From Azoarcus sp. (lineage in GTDB: Bacteria; Pseudomonadota; Gammaproteobacteria; Burkholderiales; Rhodocyclaceae), in contig JAIRMC010000001.1 in assembly GCA_031258965.1 (NCBI GenBank), positions 1-38,032 on the forward strand: 38,032 nt of DNA, in the 5' to 3' direction. The position numbers and the translations under genes are program-made. Position 1 is the first letter of the stretch, and every line of letters starts with the position of its first letter. The notes beneath the pieces are model-generated. The model was not told the DNA's origin. It made no database searches and saw only the letters and a list, made by a program, of their open reading frames with translations. Shown piece after piece: positions 29,834 through 38,032 of this stretch.

Positions 29834-30406
29834 ATTGTGAAAAGCAACATGATCCTTGTGGGCCTGCCTTCCTGCGGGAAAACAACGCTTGGAAGGCAGG
29901 CGGCGGAAATATTTGGAATGGATTTCGTCGACACGGATGAAATGATCCTGGCAGGCTTGAAAAAAGAAAATCTATCCCCGGCGAAAATATTTACCCTTGC
30001 TATGCAAAGAGGCTTCTGCCGGGTACAGCACGAAGTTATCGAGAATCTGCGCGCGATCCAGAAACCGGCGATCATCTCAACGGGTGCGGAAGCGTCCTTG
30101 TCGCAAGAACACGTCCAGGTTTTGCGCGAAATCGGTGTCATCGTCCATATCCTTCGTGATCCCGATATCGTCATGAATTGCATGCGCAACAGGCCAGCCA
30201 GGGAAAGAGGACTGCAACTCGTCAACATGGACACGGGGAAAAAAACAATGCTCGACGAGTCGTGCCTGGAGAGCTATCTGGACTGCGCGCCCTGGTATCG
30301 CGATATTGCCGACATCATTATCGAAAACAATGGGGATATTTCCGAGGGGCTGGATGCCTTGGTGAAAGCGATTCGGGCCTATCGTTCCGGCGCCCTCGTT
30401 CAATAA
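29798..30406 (+). CDS. Shikimate-kinase-like P-loop kinase (divergent)
   Basis: 202 residues from the ATG at 29798; a GTG at 29837 (VKSNMILVGLPSCGKTTLG) would give a normal AroK-like N-terminus of about 189 residues. The fold of shikimate kinase is visible: Walker A GLPSCGKTTLGR, FVDTDEMI (substrate Asp) and IISTGAEASLS where AroK has a GGG loop. VHILRDPDIV and MRNRPARERGL (lid Arg) follow. The glycine-rich loop is degenerate, so the substrate may not be shikimate. Base composition is visibly richer in A/T than the neighbours, with codons such as AAA, ATA and TTT. It may therefore be acquired. It stands alone between ftsB and a 295-base gap. Confidence 0.75.
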   Translation: MTSIPNVIREAAIVKSNMILVGLPSCGKTTLGRQAAEIFGMDFVDTDEMILAGLKKENLSPAKIFTLAMQRGFCRVQHEVIENLRAIQKPAIISTGAEASLSQEHVQVLREIGVIVHILRDPDIVMNCMRNRPARERGLQLVNMDTGKKTMLDESCLESYLDCAPWYRDIADIIIENNGDISEGLDALVKAIRAYRSGALVQ

Positions 30407-30701
30407 TGGGGTTTCGTGGAGCGGGCGGTTTACCAAGTGCATGGGACGCGGCTGTCAGGCCGGGCGCGCTGCGTTGCCGTTGATACGCCGAGGTCGCCAG
30501 GCGCAGGTGTCATGACATCTGGCCACGGACAGGGCGCAGGTCACGGACGGGACGTAACAACCCGTAAGTTGCACACGGATTCCGCCTTGCAGGGTGGAAA
30601 ATACGGCCCGTGCACGCCTCGGGAAAATCCAGGGGTTGCCCGCGCGCGCAGTCAAGCAAAAAAAGCAGAAAGTTTCCCGAAAAACGATTTCAGGATAAAC
30701 A
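30407..30701 (+). other. 295-base gap with short repeats, possible leader RNA
   Basis: No gene is convincing here. It holds the palindrome TGTCATGACA (30508-30517), flanked by GGCGCAGGT at 30500-30508 and again at 30533-30541, and ACGGG/CCCGT arms nearby. The string CACGGACAGGGC, followed by GGGACGTAAC, superficially recalls the 5' half of a GEMM-I c-di-GMP aptamer, but the GAAA tetraloop and the second stem are not evident. It sits upstream of the DUF1841 and EAL/HDOD genes. Confidence 0.3.
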
Positions 30702-31148
30702 ATGATGTTCAACCCAACCCGCGAACAAGTTCGAGATTTTTTTGTCGGCGCCTGGCGCAAACATCGGAACCAGGAAGTGCTCAGCGCACTCGAAACGATT
30801 GCTGCCGGTATTGTGCTGGAGCATCCCGAATATCATGATCTGCTCGCCAGCGTCGATGTCCTGGCGCGTGAATTTCCTCCGGAAAATGGCCAAACCAACC
30901 CTTTCCTGCATCTGTCCCTGCATCTGGCGATTGAAGAGCAAATATCCATCGACCAGCCTCATGGCATCCGTGCCGCGTTCGAGGTTCTGTGTCGCCAGCG
31001 TGGCGGACACCATTTCGCCATGCATGAGTTGCTCGACTGCCTTGGCGAGACGATGTTCCAGGCATTGCGCGACGGTACGCCGCCCGACCGCGGCGCATAT
31101 ATCGACAGCGTCCGCCGCCGTGCGGGCATGCCCCCCATCCAGCATTGA
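30702..31148 (+). CDS. DUF1841 family protein
   Basis: 148 residues, all helical by eye, no signal peptide. It begins MMFNPTREQVRDFFVGAWR, then has PENGQTNPFLHLSLHLAIEE, QISIDQPHGIRAAFEVL and HFAMHELLDCLGETMFQ. These are the signature blocks of DUF1841, a proteobacterial family of unknown function. Homologues start MFNP, so the second ATG (30705) may be the real one. AGGAT lies about 6 bases upstream. It is followed 30 bases later by the EAL/HDOD gene, same strand, so the two may be co-transcribed. Histidines in the HLSLHL and HHFAMHE segments might bind metal, which is speculation. Confidence 0.85.
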   Translation: MMFNPTREQVRDFFVGAWRKHRNQEVLSALETIAAGIVLEHPEYHDLLASVDVLAREFPPENGQTNPFLHLSLHLAIEEQISIDQPHGIRAAFEVLCRQRGGHHFAMHELLDCLGETMFQALRDGTPPDRGAYIDSVRRRAGMPPIQH

Positions 31149-31178
31149 ACCGCCAAATCACAAGACGGAAATGCTGCA

Positions 31179-32600
31179 ATGTTGAAGAATTTGTTTCGCC
31201 GCCTGTTCCAGCGTTCACCCCCTCCCGGAAGGAAGGTATCCGCCGGGGAAACGCTGCCCGCCGCGTTCGATATGCTCAACCAGCAGGCCCCCTTGCTTCG
31301 GGATGTATCGGCGGCGGCACAGGCGTCGGCGGCAAACGACGGAGATGCGCACAAGATCGGCGCCGCCATCATCTGCCGCGAAGCCGTCCTGAACCGGCAG
31401 CAGAAAATCGCGGGCTATCAATTCATGCTCCAAGACGCGATGCACGCAAACATCCGACCGCAAAGCAAGCGAATTTTGCGCCTGTATGCCGAGGTGCTGG
31501 TGCAGAACATCGTGCGCGCCAATATCGGGCAGCTTCTCGGGTATCGCATCGCGTTCATCGAGGTGCCGGATTTTTTCCTCGATCATCCCGATCTGAGGCA
31601 GCTTCCGGCGGCCAACACGTTCTTCATCCTCAAACCCGTGGAAAAGGAGAGCGGTGTGCCAGTCAAGGAACTGGTCGATAACATCAGGACGCTGCGCGCG
31701 ACGGGTTATCGTATTGGCATTCCCGATCCGGTGGCGATTCCCGCTTATTTTCATCTAATAAACGAAATCGACCTGGTTTGCCTACAGGGGCTGCATCTCG
31801 ATATCGAGCACGGCATGAAACTCGTCAGGCATATCCTGAAAATAGCGCCGCACGCGGGTTTGCTGGTGCGCAACCTGCCCGCCGAGGAAGATTTTGATTT
31901 CTGCTTCAAGATCGGCGCCACCCTGTTCCAAGGCCCCTTCATCACCAACCGCGAAAGCTGGACAGGGCGCAATCTCGGCCCCGGTTATTCGCACTTGACC
32001 ATGTTGCTCAACAAGTTGCGCCAGGATGCCGACACGCGAGAAATTGTCGCGTTGCTCAAGCAGGATGGGGCGATCACCCTGCGTTTGCTGCGCTACATCA
32101 ACTCGGCGGCCACGGGGTTGCGCGAACACGTCTCCTCGATTGAACGCGCGCTGGTCTTGCTTGGGCGCGCGCCGCTGCGGCGCTGGCTGGCCTTGATGTT
32201 ATGCGCCAGCAACCGCAACCAGCCGCGCGCGGGCGCGGTGCTCGAAGCGGCGCTGGTGCGGGCGCGCACCATGGAGTTGATCGCCACGTCGCGCCCGCCG
32301 CTCGAACGCGAGGCAATGTTCCTGACCGGCCTGTTGTCGCTGATCGACGTCATCCTGCAACAACCGCTAGATCACGCGCTGGCGTCGCTGAACATCGACT
32401 CCGCGATCCAGGATGCCATCCTGGACAGCACCGGCCCCTACGCCGCCACGCTGGCGCTGGCGAAAGCGTGCGAGCACATGGAAGTGGGCAGCATCGTTTC
32501 CATTGCCACGGCCTGCGGCATCGACCCCGAGCAGGCGTCCATCTGGTATATGGACGCCCTGGCGTGGACGCTGACCCTGCAACAAGAAGACGCTGACTGA
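31179..32600 (+). CDS. Degenerate EAL plus HDOD signalling protein
   Basis: A 473-residue cytoplasmic protein. The N-terminal third to half is an EAL-like barrel that has lost catalysis. The usual ExLxR start appears as ICREAVLNRQQKIAGYQF, and the DDFGTG loop is replaced by GYRIGIPDP. TLFQGPFITNRE matches the end of the barrel (EAL proteins have GxxQGY/F there). The C-terminal HDOD domain (about 270-470) has VALLKQDGAITLRLLRYINS, VSSIERALVLLGRAPLRRWL and AMFLTGLLSLIDVILQQPL. Such YuxH-type proteins are signalling adaptors linked to c-di-GMP networks, and they should not hydrolyse c-di-GMP. Downstream is a 217-base gap to folP with no gene. Confidence 0.85.
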   Translation: MLKNLFRRLFQRSPPPGRKVSAGETLPAAFDMLNQQAPLLRDVSAAAQASAANDGDAHKIGAAIICREAVLNRQQKIAGYQFMLQDAMHANIRPQSKRILRLYAEVLVQNIVRANIGQLLGYRIAFIEVPDFFLDHPDLRQLPAANTFFILKPVEKESGVPVKELVDNIRTLRATGYRIGIPDPVAIPAYFHLINEIDLVCLQGLHLDIEHGMKLVRHILKIAPHAGLLVRNLPAEEDFDFCFKIGATLFQGPFITNRESWTGRNLGPGYSHLTMLLNKLRQDADTREIVALLKQDGAITLRLLRYINSAATGLREHVSSIERALVLLGRAPLRRWLALMLCASNRNQPRAGAVLEAALVRARTMELIATSRPPLEREAMFLTGLLSLIDVILQQPLDHALASLNIDSAIQDAILDSTGPYAATLALAKACEHMEVGSIVSIATACGIDPEQASIWYMDALAWTLTLQQEDAD

Positions 32601-32817
32601 TTTTCCGTGCGCGCCCACGATCAAAACCTGCCGCGGGCCTTGCGCTCCGTCTTTCGTAGGTTGCGCCAAGCGGGTCATCCCATGGCCCAGATCGACAGGC
32701 CCATCGTGCCGCCACAATGCGCCACGGTACGACACTTGCGTGTGCGATAGCCTTGGCCGTGCAAGAACGGGCCGCCTCGGGTATGCTGCCATTCCCGTAT
32801 TTCAGAGTGCTCCCCCC

Positions 32818-33648
32818 ATGTCCCGATTCCTCTGCGGCCGCTTTGCGCTGGATCTTTCCGCGCCACGGATCATGGCGATCATCAACCTGACCGACGATTC
32901 TTTCTCCGGCGACGGACTGCGCGGCGATGTGGCGGCGGCTTTGCGGCGGGCAGAGAGGGCGTTGGAGGACGGGGCGGATTTGCTCGACATTGGCGCGGAA
33001 TCGACGCGGCCCGGTTGCGATCCGACGCCCGAAGCGCGGGAGATCGAGCGCATTGTGGCAGCGGTCGAGGCGCTCTCCGGCCTTGGCGCGCCCTTGTCGG
33101 TGGATACGATGAAGCCTGCGGTGATGCGGGCGGCGCTGCGGGTCGGCGCCGATATGATTAACGACATCAACGGCTTTTCCGCGCCGGGCGCGGTGGATGC
33201 GGTGGCGGGCGGCGCTTGCGGTCTGTGCGTGATGCACATGCGGGGCGAGCCGCGAACGATGCAGCAAAACACGGTTTATGCCGACGTTGTCACCGAAGTG
33301 GCGGAGTGCCTCTCCGGACGGGTGGCGGCGCTCACGGCGGCGGGGGTGGCGCGCGAACGGATCGTGCTCGACCCTGGTTTCGGCTTTGGCAAGGACGTGG
33401 GCCACAATTACAGTATGCTCAAACACTTCGCCCGTTTTGCTGTGGAGGGTCTGCCGATACTGGCGGGCCTATCCCGCAAGTCGATGCTGGGCGCGATTAC
33501 CGGAAAGGCCGTGGGCGAGCGTCTCATCGCCAGCGTGACCGGCGCGGCGCTGGCCGTCGAGCACGGTGCGCGCATCGTCCGGGTACATGACGTGGCCGCC
33601 ACGCGCGAGGCGCTGCAAATCTGGCGGGCGTGCGCGGAGGCGGCCTAA
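32818..33648 (+). CDS. folP: Dihydropteroate synthase
   Basis: Joins para-aminobenzoate to 6-hydroxymethyl-dihydropterin diphosphate in folate synthesis; the sulfonamide target. The 276-residue TIM barrel shows IMAIINLTDDSFSGDG (loop 1), LLDIGAESTRPG, SVDTMKPAVMRAAL, INDINGFSAPGAV, LCVMHMRGEPRTMQ, IVLDPGFGFGKDVGHN, GLSRKSMLG and ARIVRVHDVAATREAL. I chose the ATG at 32818 over the open frame from 32740, because the family begins close to the SRFLCG segment. A weak GAGTG is the only ribosome site. glmM follows 58 bases later, the standard folP-glmM pair. No ftsH precedes it here. Confidence 0.96.
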   Translation: MSRFLCGRFALDLSAPRIMAIINLTDDSFSGDGLRGDVAAALRRAERALEDGADLLDIGAESTRPGCDPTPEAREIERIVAAVEALSGLGAPLSVDTMKPAVMRAALRVGADMINDINGFSAPGAVDAVAGGACGLCVMHMRGEPRTMQQNTVYADVVTEVAECLSGRVAALTAAGVARERIVLDPGFGFGKDVGHNYSMLKHFARFAVEGLPILAGLSRKSMLGAITGKAVGERLIASVTGAALAVEHGARIVRVHDVAATREALQIWRACAEAA

Positions 33649-33706
33649 GGCGGGAATGCTCGGGTAAAACTGGATTTGCGCGGATTTGAAAGGGACGGGA
33701 AAATCC

Positions 33707-35062
33707 ATGGGAACACGCAAGTATTTCGGCACAGACGGGGTACGGGGTCGCGTTGGCGAAGCGCCGATTACACCGGATTTCGTGATGCGCCTCGGTTATG
33801 CCGCCGGAGTGTCATTGGCGGCGCGCCATGATCTGCCTGCGGGCGAGCGTCCGGCGGTGCTGATCGGCAAGGACACGCGCATTTCAGGCTATATGCTGGA
33901 GGCCGCGCTGGAGGCCGGTTTCTCTTCCGCCGGGGTGGATGTAATGCTTGCTGGGCCGATACCCACGCCAGCGGTGGCTTATCTGACCCGCGCCCTGCGC
34001 TTGCAGGCCGGGGTAGTGATTTCGGCCTCGCACAACCCTTTTTTCGATAATGGCATCAAATTTTTTTCCGCGCACGGCACCAAGTTGCCCGATGCAGTGG
34101 AGGCCGACATCGAAGCGAGTCTGGACAAGGCAATGGTTTGTATGGAGGCTGCGCGTCTGGGTCGGGCACGGCGCATCGACGATGCCGCCGGGCGTTACAT
34201 CGAATTTTGCAAGAGCACCTTTCCAACTGAATGCGATCTGCGCGGCCTGAGAATTGTAGTGGATTGCGCCCACGGCGCGGCTTATCACATTGCCCCCAAA
34301 GTGTTCCACGAGTTGGGCGCGGAGGTGATCGAAGTGGGCGCGCATCCCAACGGCTTGAACATCAACGACGGCGTGGGCGCGACGAACCCGGAATCCTTGC
34401 GCCAGGCCGTGCGGGCGCATGCGGCGGATTTCGGCGTCGCGCTGGACGGCGACGGCGACCGCCTCATCATGGTCGACCGCCTGGGTGATATTTACGACGG
34501 CGACAAATTGCTTTATGTAATCGCTGTGGCGCACAAACGCCAGGGCCGGGGCGGCGGCGTGGTCGGCACCCAGATGAGCAATCTCGGTTTCGAGCATGCG
34601 ATTGCACGGCTCGGGCTGCCGTTCGCGCGTGCGAGAGTCGGTGACCGCTATGTGCTGGAGTTGTTGCACGAAAAAGGTTGGCGTATCGGGGGGGAAAACT
34701 CGGGCCATATCATTTGCCTGGATTGTCACACCACCGGCGACGGCATTATCTCGGCCCTGCAAGTGCTGGCGGCGTTGCGTAAGAACGGACAAACCCTGGG
34801 AGAGGCGTGCGCCGATCTAGTGTTTTATCCGCAATGGCTGTTGAATGTACCGATGCCCGCCGGTTTCGACTGGCAGGCGGACGCGGGCATCACTGCGGCG
34901 CGGGATGCCGCTGCGCGGGAGCTGGGCGATGAGGGGCGTATTTTGCTGCGCCCCTCGGGCACGGAGCCGCTCTTGCGCGTGATGGTGGAAGGCCGCGATG
35001 ACGCCAAGGTAGAGCGGCTGGCGCGGGAGATAGCGGCCGTGGCTGCGGCGACATCGCGCTGA
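33707..35062 (+). CDS. glmM: Phosphoglucosamine mutase
   Basis: Converts glucosamine-6-phosphate to glucosamine-1-phosphate for UDP-GlcNAc, feeding peptidoglycan and LPS. The 451-residue protein has [14 protein letters not shown] at the N-terminus and the phosphoserine loop [17 protein letters not shown] (Ser108). The metal loop is [14 protein letters not shown], the sugar-binding loop GGENSGHI, and the phosphate-binding [15 protein letters not shown] is near the end. I chose the ATG at 33707 (ACGGGA about 7 bases upstream); a start at 33686 adds seven residues. Length is normal (about 445-455). It is the last gene before a 275-base gap and the ribosomal operon. Confidence 0.97.
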   Translation: MGTRKYFGTDGVRGRVGEAPITPDFVMRLGYAAGVSLAARHDLPAGERPAVLIGKDTRISGYMLEAALEAGFSSAGVDVMLAGPIPTPAVAYLTRALRLQAGVVISASHNPFFDNGIKFFSAHGTKLPDAVEADIEASLDKAMVCMEAARLGRARRIDDAAGRYIEFCKSTFPTECDLRGLRIVVDCAHGAAYHIAPKVFHELGAEVIEVGAHPNGLNINDGVGATNPESLRQAVRAHAADFGVALDGDGDRLIMVDRLGDIYDGDKLLYVIAVAHKRQGRGGGVVGTQMSNLGFEHAIARLGLPFARARVGDRYVLELLHEKGWRIGGENSGHIICLDCHTTGDGIISALQVLAALRKNGQTLGEACADLVFYPQWLLNVPMPAGFDWQADAGITAARDAAARELGDEGRILLRPSGTEPLLRVMVEGRDDAKVERLAREIAAVAAATSR

Positions 35063-35218
35063 AGTGGCGTTTGGCGGCGGCAAGACCCGTGGCGTCATGC
35101 GCCCCATGGATTGCTCCGCTTCGCTCTCGATGACGGTTGACTTGATCCGCGTTTCCCGTGCCGGGGTGCTCGTCTTTGGCGCAAAACAGAACCTCGCAAC
35201 ATTTCGCGTTACATGCGC

Positions 35219-35248
35219 TTGCAATCCTTCCGTCTCCACAGCTATAAT
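35219..35248 (+). promoter_or_regulatory. Sigma70 promoter of the ribosomal protein operon
   Basis: TTGCAA (35219-35224) and a perfect TATAAT (35243-35248), spacer 18. Transcription would start near 35255, giving a leader of about 80 bases before rplC. Because rpsJ is absent, this promoter probably drives rplC directly. Confidence 0.75.
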
Positions 35249-35261
35249 CCGCCGCTTTTCC

Positions 35262-35332
35262 GGGTCGCCCCCGCCAAGGGCGGCCCATCATCAAGGTACA
35301 CCGCCAGCCAATCGAAGCTGGCGATGAGGAGA
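35262..35332 (+). promoter_or_regulatory. Structured leader before rplC
   Basis: Two hairpins. GGGTCGCCC/GGGCGGCCC (35262-35286) has 9 pairs with one G-U. CGCCAGC/GCTGGCG (35302-35323) has 7 pairs and ends 2 bases before the purine-rich GAGGAGA ribosome site (35326-35332). S10-operon leaders are regulated by L4 in gammaproteobacteria; whether these hairpins do that here is unknown. Confidence 0.5.
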
Positions 35333-35337
35333 ACAAC

Positions 35338-35976
35338 ATGAGTCTAGGCCTTGTCGGGCGCAAGGTCGGCATGACTCGCATCTTTGCCGAGGATGGCGCG
35401 TCCATCCCGGTCACGGTGCTTGACGTGTCCGACAATCGCGTGTCCCAGATCAAGACGGATGGCGTCGACGGCTATGCCGCAGTGCAGGTCGCTGCCGGCA
35501 GGCGTCGCGCCAGCCGCATCGGTAAGGCGCTGGCGGGACATCTCGCCAAGGCGGGGGTCGAACCCTGCCGTCTGCTGCGCGAGTTCCGCATCGAAGCCGG
35601 CAGCCTTGCCACCCTGAAGGCGGGCGATGCCATCGGCGCCGATATTTTCGCCGTCGGCCAGAAGGTCGATGTTACCGGCATCACCATCGGCAAGGGTTTT
35701 TCCGGTCCGCAGAAACGCCACAATTTTGGTTCGCAACGCGCTAGTCACGGCAATTCGGTGTCGCACAACGCGCCGGGTTCCATCGGTATGGCGCAAGACC
35801 CAGGCCGGGTGTTTCCGGGTACGCGCATGTCCGGCCAGTACGGCAACGTGCAACGCACGACACAGGGGCTTGAGGTGGTGCGCGTCGATGCCGAACGCCA
35901 GTTGCTGCTGGTGAAGGGCGCGGTGCCGGGCGCGAAAGGCGGTGATGTGGTCATCCGCCCCGCGATCAAGGCGTAA
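35338..35976 (+). CDS. rplC: 50S ribosomal protein L3
   Basis: L3 is an early-assembly 50S protein that binds 23S rRNA and reaches towards the peptidyl-transferase centre. The 212-residue protein shows [18 protein letters not shown] at the N-terminus, then [20 protein letters not shown], the [18 protein letters not shown] segment with the conserved glutamine ([10 protein letters not shown], target of PrmB methylation in the family), and [19 protein letters not shown]. It is the first gene of the operon here, behind a promoter, with a strong GAGGAGA ribosome site. rpsJ, which normally precedes it, is missing. Confidence 0.98.
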   Translation: MSLGLVGRKVGMTRIFAEDGASIPVTVLDVSDNRVSQIKTDGVDGYAAVQVAAGRRRASRIGKALAGHLAKAGVEPCRLLREFRIEAGSLATLKAGDAIGADIFAVGQKVDVTGITIGKGFSGPQKRHNFGSQRASHGNSVSHNAPGSIGMAQDPGRVFPGTRMSGQYGNVQRTTQGLEVVRVDAERQLLLVKGAVPGAKGGDVVIRPAIKA

Positions 35977-35987
35977 GGGGGGACGAT

Positions 35988-36608
35988 ATGGAATTGAAAC
36001 TCCTGAATGCCGAGGGCCAGGAAGCTTCGACGCTACAGGCGTCCGATACGCTGTTTGGCCGGGATTACAACGAGGCGCTGGTTCATCAGGTCGTGACCGC
36101 CTATCTGGCGAACGCCCGTTCCGGCAACCGCGCCCAGAAAACCCGCGCCGAGGTGTCGCACTCGACGAAGAAGCCTTTCCGCCAGAAGGGTACGGGCAAT
36201 GCCCGTGCCGGGATGCGGGCCAGTCCGCTGTGGCGCGGAGGCGGTCGGATTTTTCCGAACAGGCCGGACGAGAATTTTTCGCAGAAGCTCAACCGCAAGA
36301 TGTATCGCGCCGGGGTGGCATCCATCCTGTCGCAGCTCGTGCGCGAGGATCGCCTCGCGGTGGTTGAAGATTTCCGGGTCGACGCGCCGAAAACGCGGCT
36401 GCTCGTGCAGAAGCTCAAGAGTCTGAAGCTGGATTCGGCGCTTGTGATTACCGACAGCGTGGATGAGAACTTGTTTTTGTCCTCGCGCAATCTGTACGAC
36501 GTGCTGGTGCTCGATGTGAATGAGACCGACCCGGTTTCGCTGGTGCGCTTTCCGAAGGTGCTCGTCACCAGGGAGGCGCTTGCCAGGATGGAGGAGGCGT
36601 GGCAATGA
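35988..36608 (+). CDS. rplD: 50S ribosomal protein L4
   Basis: L4 lines the exit tunnel of the 50S subunit and, in gammaproteobacteria, represses its own operon. The 206-residue protein shows [80 protein letters not shown] and [19 protein letters not shown]. It starts 11 bases after rplC, and its TGA overlaps the rplW ATG by 3 bases (ATGA). Length is normal. Confidence 0.98.
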   Translation: MELKLLNAEGQEASTLQASDTLFGRDYNEALVHQVVTAYLANARSGNRAQKTRAEVSHSTKKPFRQKGTGNARAGMRASPLWRGGGRIFPNRPDENFSQKLNRKMYRAGVASILSQLVREDRLAVVEDFRVDAPKTRLLVQKLKSLKLDSALVITDSVDENLFLSSRNLYDVLVLDVNETDPVSLVRFPKVLVTREALARMEEAWQ

Positions 36609-36910
36609 GCACTGTAAGCCGGGAGCGTTTGTTGCAGGTGTTGCTCGCTCCGCAGATCTCGGAAAAGGCGACCTGGGTCGCCGACAAGCACGGACAGGTT
36701 ATTTTCAAGGTCGCTCCCGATGCGACGAAGCCGGAGGTGAAGGCCGCGGTCGAAGCGTTGTTCAAGGTCGATGTCGAGTCGGTGCAGGTACTGAACGTCA
36801 AGGGCAAGGAAAAGCGCAGGGGCCGTATCGCGGGCAGGCGCAAGGGCTGGAAGAAGGCTTTTGTGAGCCTCAAGTCCGGTCAGGAAATCAATTTCGCGGG
36901 CGGGGAGTAA
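36605..36910 (+). CDS. rplW: 50S ribosomal protein L23
   Basis: L23 sits at the tunnel exit and docks trigger factor and SRP. The 101-residue protein has [57 protein letters not shown] and a basic [14 protein letters not shown] tail. I chose the ATG at 36605 rather than GTG 36599, because the ATGA overlap with the rplD stop and the upstream GGAGG fit coupled translation. Length is normal (about 95-100). Confidence 0.97.
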   Translation: MSTVSRERLLQVLLAPQISEKATWVADKHGQVIFKVAPDATKPEVKAAVEALFKVDVESVQVLNVKGKEKRRGRIAGRRKGWKKAFVSLKSGQEINFAGGE

Positions 36911-36916
36911 GCAGTC

Positions 36917-37744
36917 ATGGCATTGGTAAAACTCAAGCCCACTTCCGCTGGCCGCCGTTCGATGGTCAAGGTGGTCAATCCGGGGCTGCACAAGGGCCGT
37001 CCGGTCGACGCGCTGATCGAGAAGAAAACCAGCAAGGCCGGGCGTAATCATTCCGGTCGCATCACGGTGCGCCACCAGGGCGGCGGGCACAAGGCCCATT
37101 ACCGGGTGATCGACTTCCGCCGCAACAAGGATGGCATCCCCGCGAAGGTCGAGCGTATCGAGTACGACCCGAACCGTTCGGCGAACATCGCGTTGCTGCT
37201 CTATGCGGATGGCGAGCGTCGTTATATCGTCGCGCCGCGCGGCGTCGAAGCCGGGCAAACGTTGCTGAGCGGCGCCGAAGCGCCGATCAAGCCCGGCAAT
37301 GCGCTGCCGATCCGCAATATCCCCGTCGGTTCGACAATCCATTGCATCGAGATGCAGCCCGGCAAGGGCGCGCAGCTCGCCCGCGCGGCGGGCGCTTCGG
37401 TGCAATTGCTCGCCCGTGAAGGCAGCTATGCGCAACTGAGGCTACGCTCCGGCGAAATCCGCCGCGTGCATGTCGAGTGCCGCGCCACCATTGGCGAGGT
37501 CGGCAACGAGGAACACGGTCTGCGCAAGATCGGCAAGGCGGGCGCCAACCGTTGGCGCGGTATCCGCCCGACGGTGCGCGGCGTGGTCATGAATCCGGTC
37601 GATCACCCGCACGGCGGCGGCGAAGGCCGAACCGGCGAGGGCAGGGTGGCGGTCAGCCCGTGGGGCACGCCGACCAAGGGGTATCGGACGCGCAACAACA
37701 AGCGCACCGATGCGATGATCGTGCAGCGTCGTCACAAGCGTTAA
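36917..37744 (+). CDS. rplB: 50S ribosomal protein L2
   Basis: L2 is a universal 23S rRNA-binding protein needed for subunit joining and peptidyl transfer. The 275-residue protein shows [19 protein letters not shown], the [20 protein letters not shown] segment, [20 protein letters not shown], the conserved [19 protein letters not shown] and the C-terminal [15 protein letters not shown] loop, with the conserved histidine of the peptidyl-transferase region. It starts 6 bases after rplW with no long gap. Length is normal (274-276). Confidence 0.98.
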   Translation: MALVKLKPTSAGRRSMVKVVNPGLHKGRPVDALIEKKTSKAGRNHSGRITVRHQGGGHKAHYRVIDFRRNKDGIPAKVERIEYDPNRSANIALLLYADGERRYIVAPRGVEAGQTLLSGAEAPIKPGNALPIRNIPVGSTIHCIEMQPGKGAQLARAAGASVQLLAREGSYAQLRLRSGEIRRVHVECRATIGEVGNEEHGLRKIGKAGANRWRGIRPTVRGVVMNPVDHPHGGGEGRTGEGRVAVSPWGTPTKGYRTRNNKRTDAMIVQRRHKR

Positions 37745-37760
37745 GGGTAAGGGGTAACAG

Positions 37761-38032
37761 ATGGCACGTTCTATCAAGAAAGGCCCGTTTGTCGACGCTC
37801 ACCTTCTGAAGAAGGTCGATGCCGCGCGGGCGAGCAACGACAAACGCCCGATCAAGACGTGGTCGCGGCGCTCCACCGTCCTGCCCGACTTCGTCGGCCT
37901 GACGATTGCTGTTCACAATGGCCGCCAGCATATTCCGGTCTATGTTTCCGAAAACATGGTCGGTCACAAGCTCGGCGAATTCGCGCTGACGCGGACTTTC
38001 AAGGGGCACGCCGCCTCGAAGAAAGCCAAGAA
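37761..38032 (+). CDS. rpsS: 30S ribosomal protein S19 (3' end cut by window)
   Basis: S19 forms the 30S head with S13 and contacts the A-site tRNA region. The ATG at 37761 starts [20 protein letters not shown], followed by [56 protein letters not shown] and the window edge. The visible 90 codons are nearly the whole ~92-residue protein; the stop is outside. It lies 16 bases after rplB, in the usual S10 order (next expected: rplV, rpsC). Confidence 0.97.
   Translation, partial: MARSIKKGPFVDAHLLKKVDAARASNDKRPIKTWSRRSTVLPDFVGLTIAVHNGRQHIPVYVSENMVGHKLGEFALTRTFKGHAASKKAK

Noticed and set aside
30416-30838. A 140-codon frame across the gap before DUF1841
   Set aside because: Runs into the DUF1841 gene in the wrong frame; composition is not protein-like.
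32601-32817. Promoter or small RNA between the EAL/HDOD gene and folP
   Set aside because: TTGGCC and TATGCT are present but 23 bases apart, too far for a sigma70 promoter. No hairpin or frame stood out.

Overview
The window looks like a GC-rich (roughly 60-65%) betaproteobacterial chromosome, most probably Rhodocyclales-like. I infer this from protein similarity to remembered families and from gene-order blocks: a LysM protein beside dprA, next to def-fmt; birA-coaX-SPOR protein; aat-bpt; pyrG-kdsA-eno-ftsB; folP-glmM. No taxonomic marker was searched, so the order-level placement is an inference.

Left edge (1-1374): the 5' part of an IS5-type transposase abuts a decayed phage virion-morphogenesis gene. 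An orphan ParA-type ATPase follows. 1510-5505 is a core block. dprA and a LysM protein lie on the minus strand, and def and fmt diverge from them. dprA has a start-codon problem. An IS481-type transposase remnant follows fmt. Next come feoB and feoA (minus strand, in B-A order) with a possible Fur site upstream.

8615-13832 is an RND efflux locus: adaptor, then a wrecked VapBC-type toxin-antitoxin pair, then the 1035-residue pump, then a small unknown protein overlapping the pump's 3' end. The vapB-like gene looks internally deleted and vapC carries a +1 frameshift at a C5 run. The RNase P RNA gene rnpB (13903-14273) has a clear sigma70 promoter. It is followed by birA-coaX-SPOR protein-coaE (biotin ligase and the first and last steps of CoA synthesis). 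The SPOR gene carries an 11-base poly-C tract.

17377-25257 holds an NlpC/P60 peptidase; a cysteine-rich DUF2325 protein under a Fur-box-like element; the two N-degron aminoacyl-transferases aat and bpt; phosphoenolpyruvate synthase and its divergent regulator ppsR; and a sodium:solute symporter. 25508-29718 is pyrG-kdsA-eno-(terminator)-ftsB, linking CTP, Kdo and PEP supply to cell division.

29719-32600 is an accessory-looking stretch: an AT-richer shikimate-kinase-like gene with alternative stem-loops over its start, a 295-base gap with repeats, a DUF1841 protein, and a degenerate EAL plus HDOD protein. folP and glmM follow. The S10 ribosomal operon then begins directly with rplC, behind its own promoter and a structured leader. 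rpsJ is absent from its usual place. The operon runs rplC-rplD-rplW-rplB-rpsS, and rpsS is cut by the window end.

I see no CRISPR array, tRNA gene or intact prophage. I could not identify a clearly new system. The most unusual items are the rpsJ-less S10 operon head, the broken toxin-antitoxin pair inside the efflux operon, the poly-C tract, the Fur/DUF2325 unit, and the leader structures around 29.7-30.7 kb.
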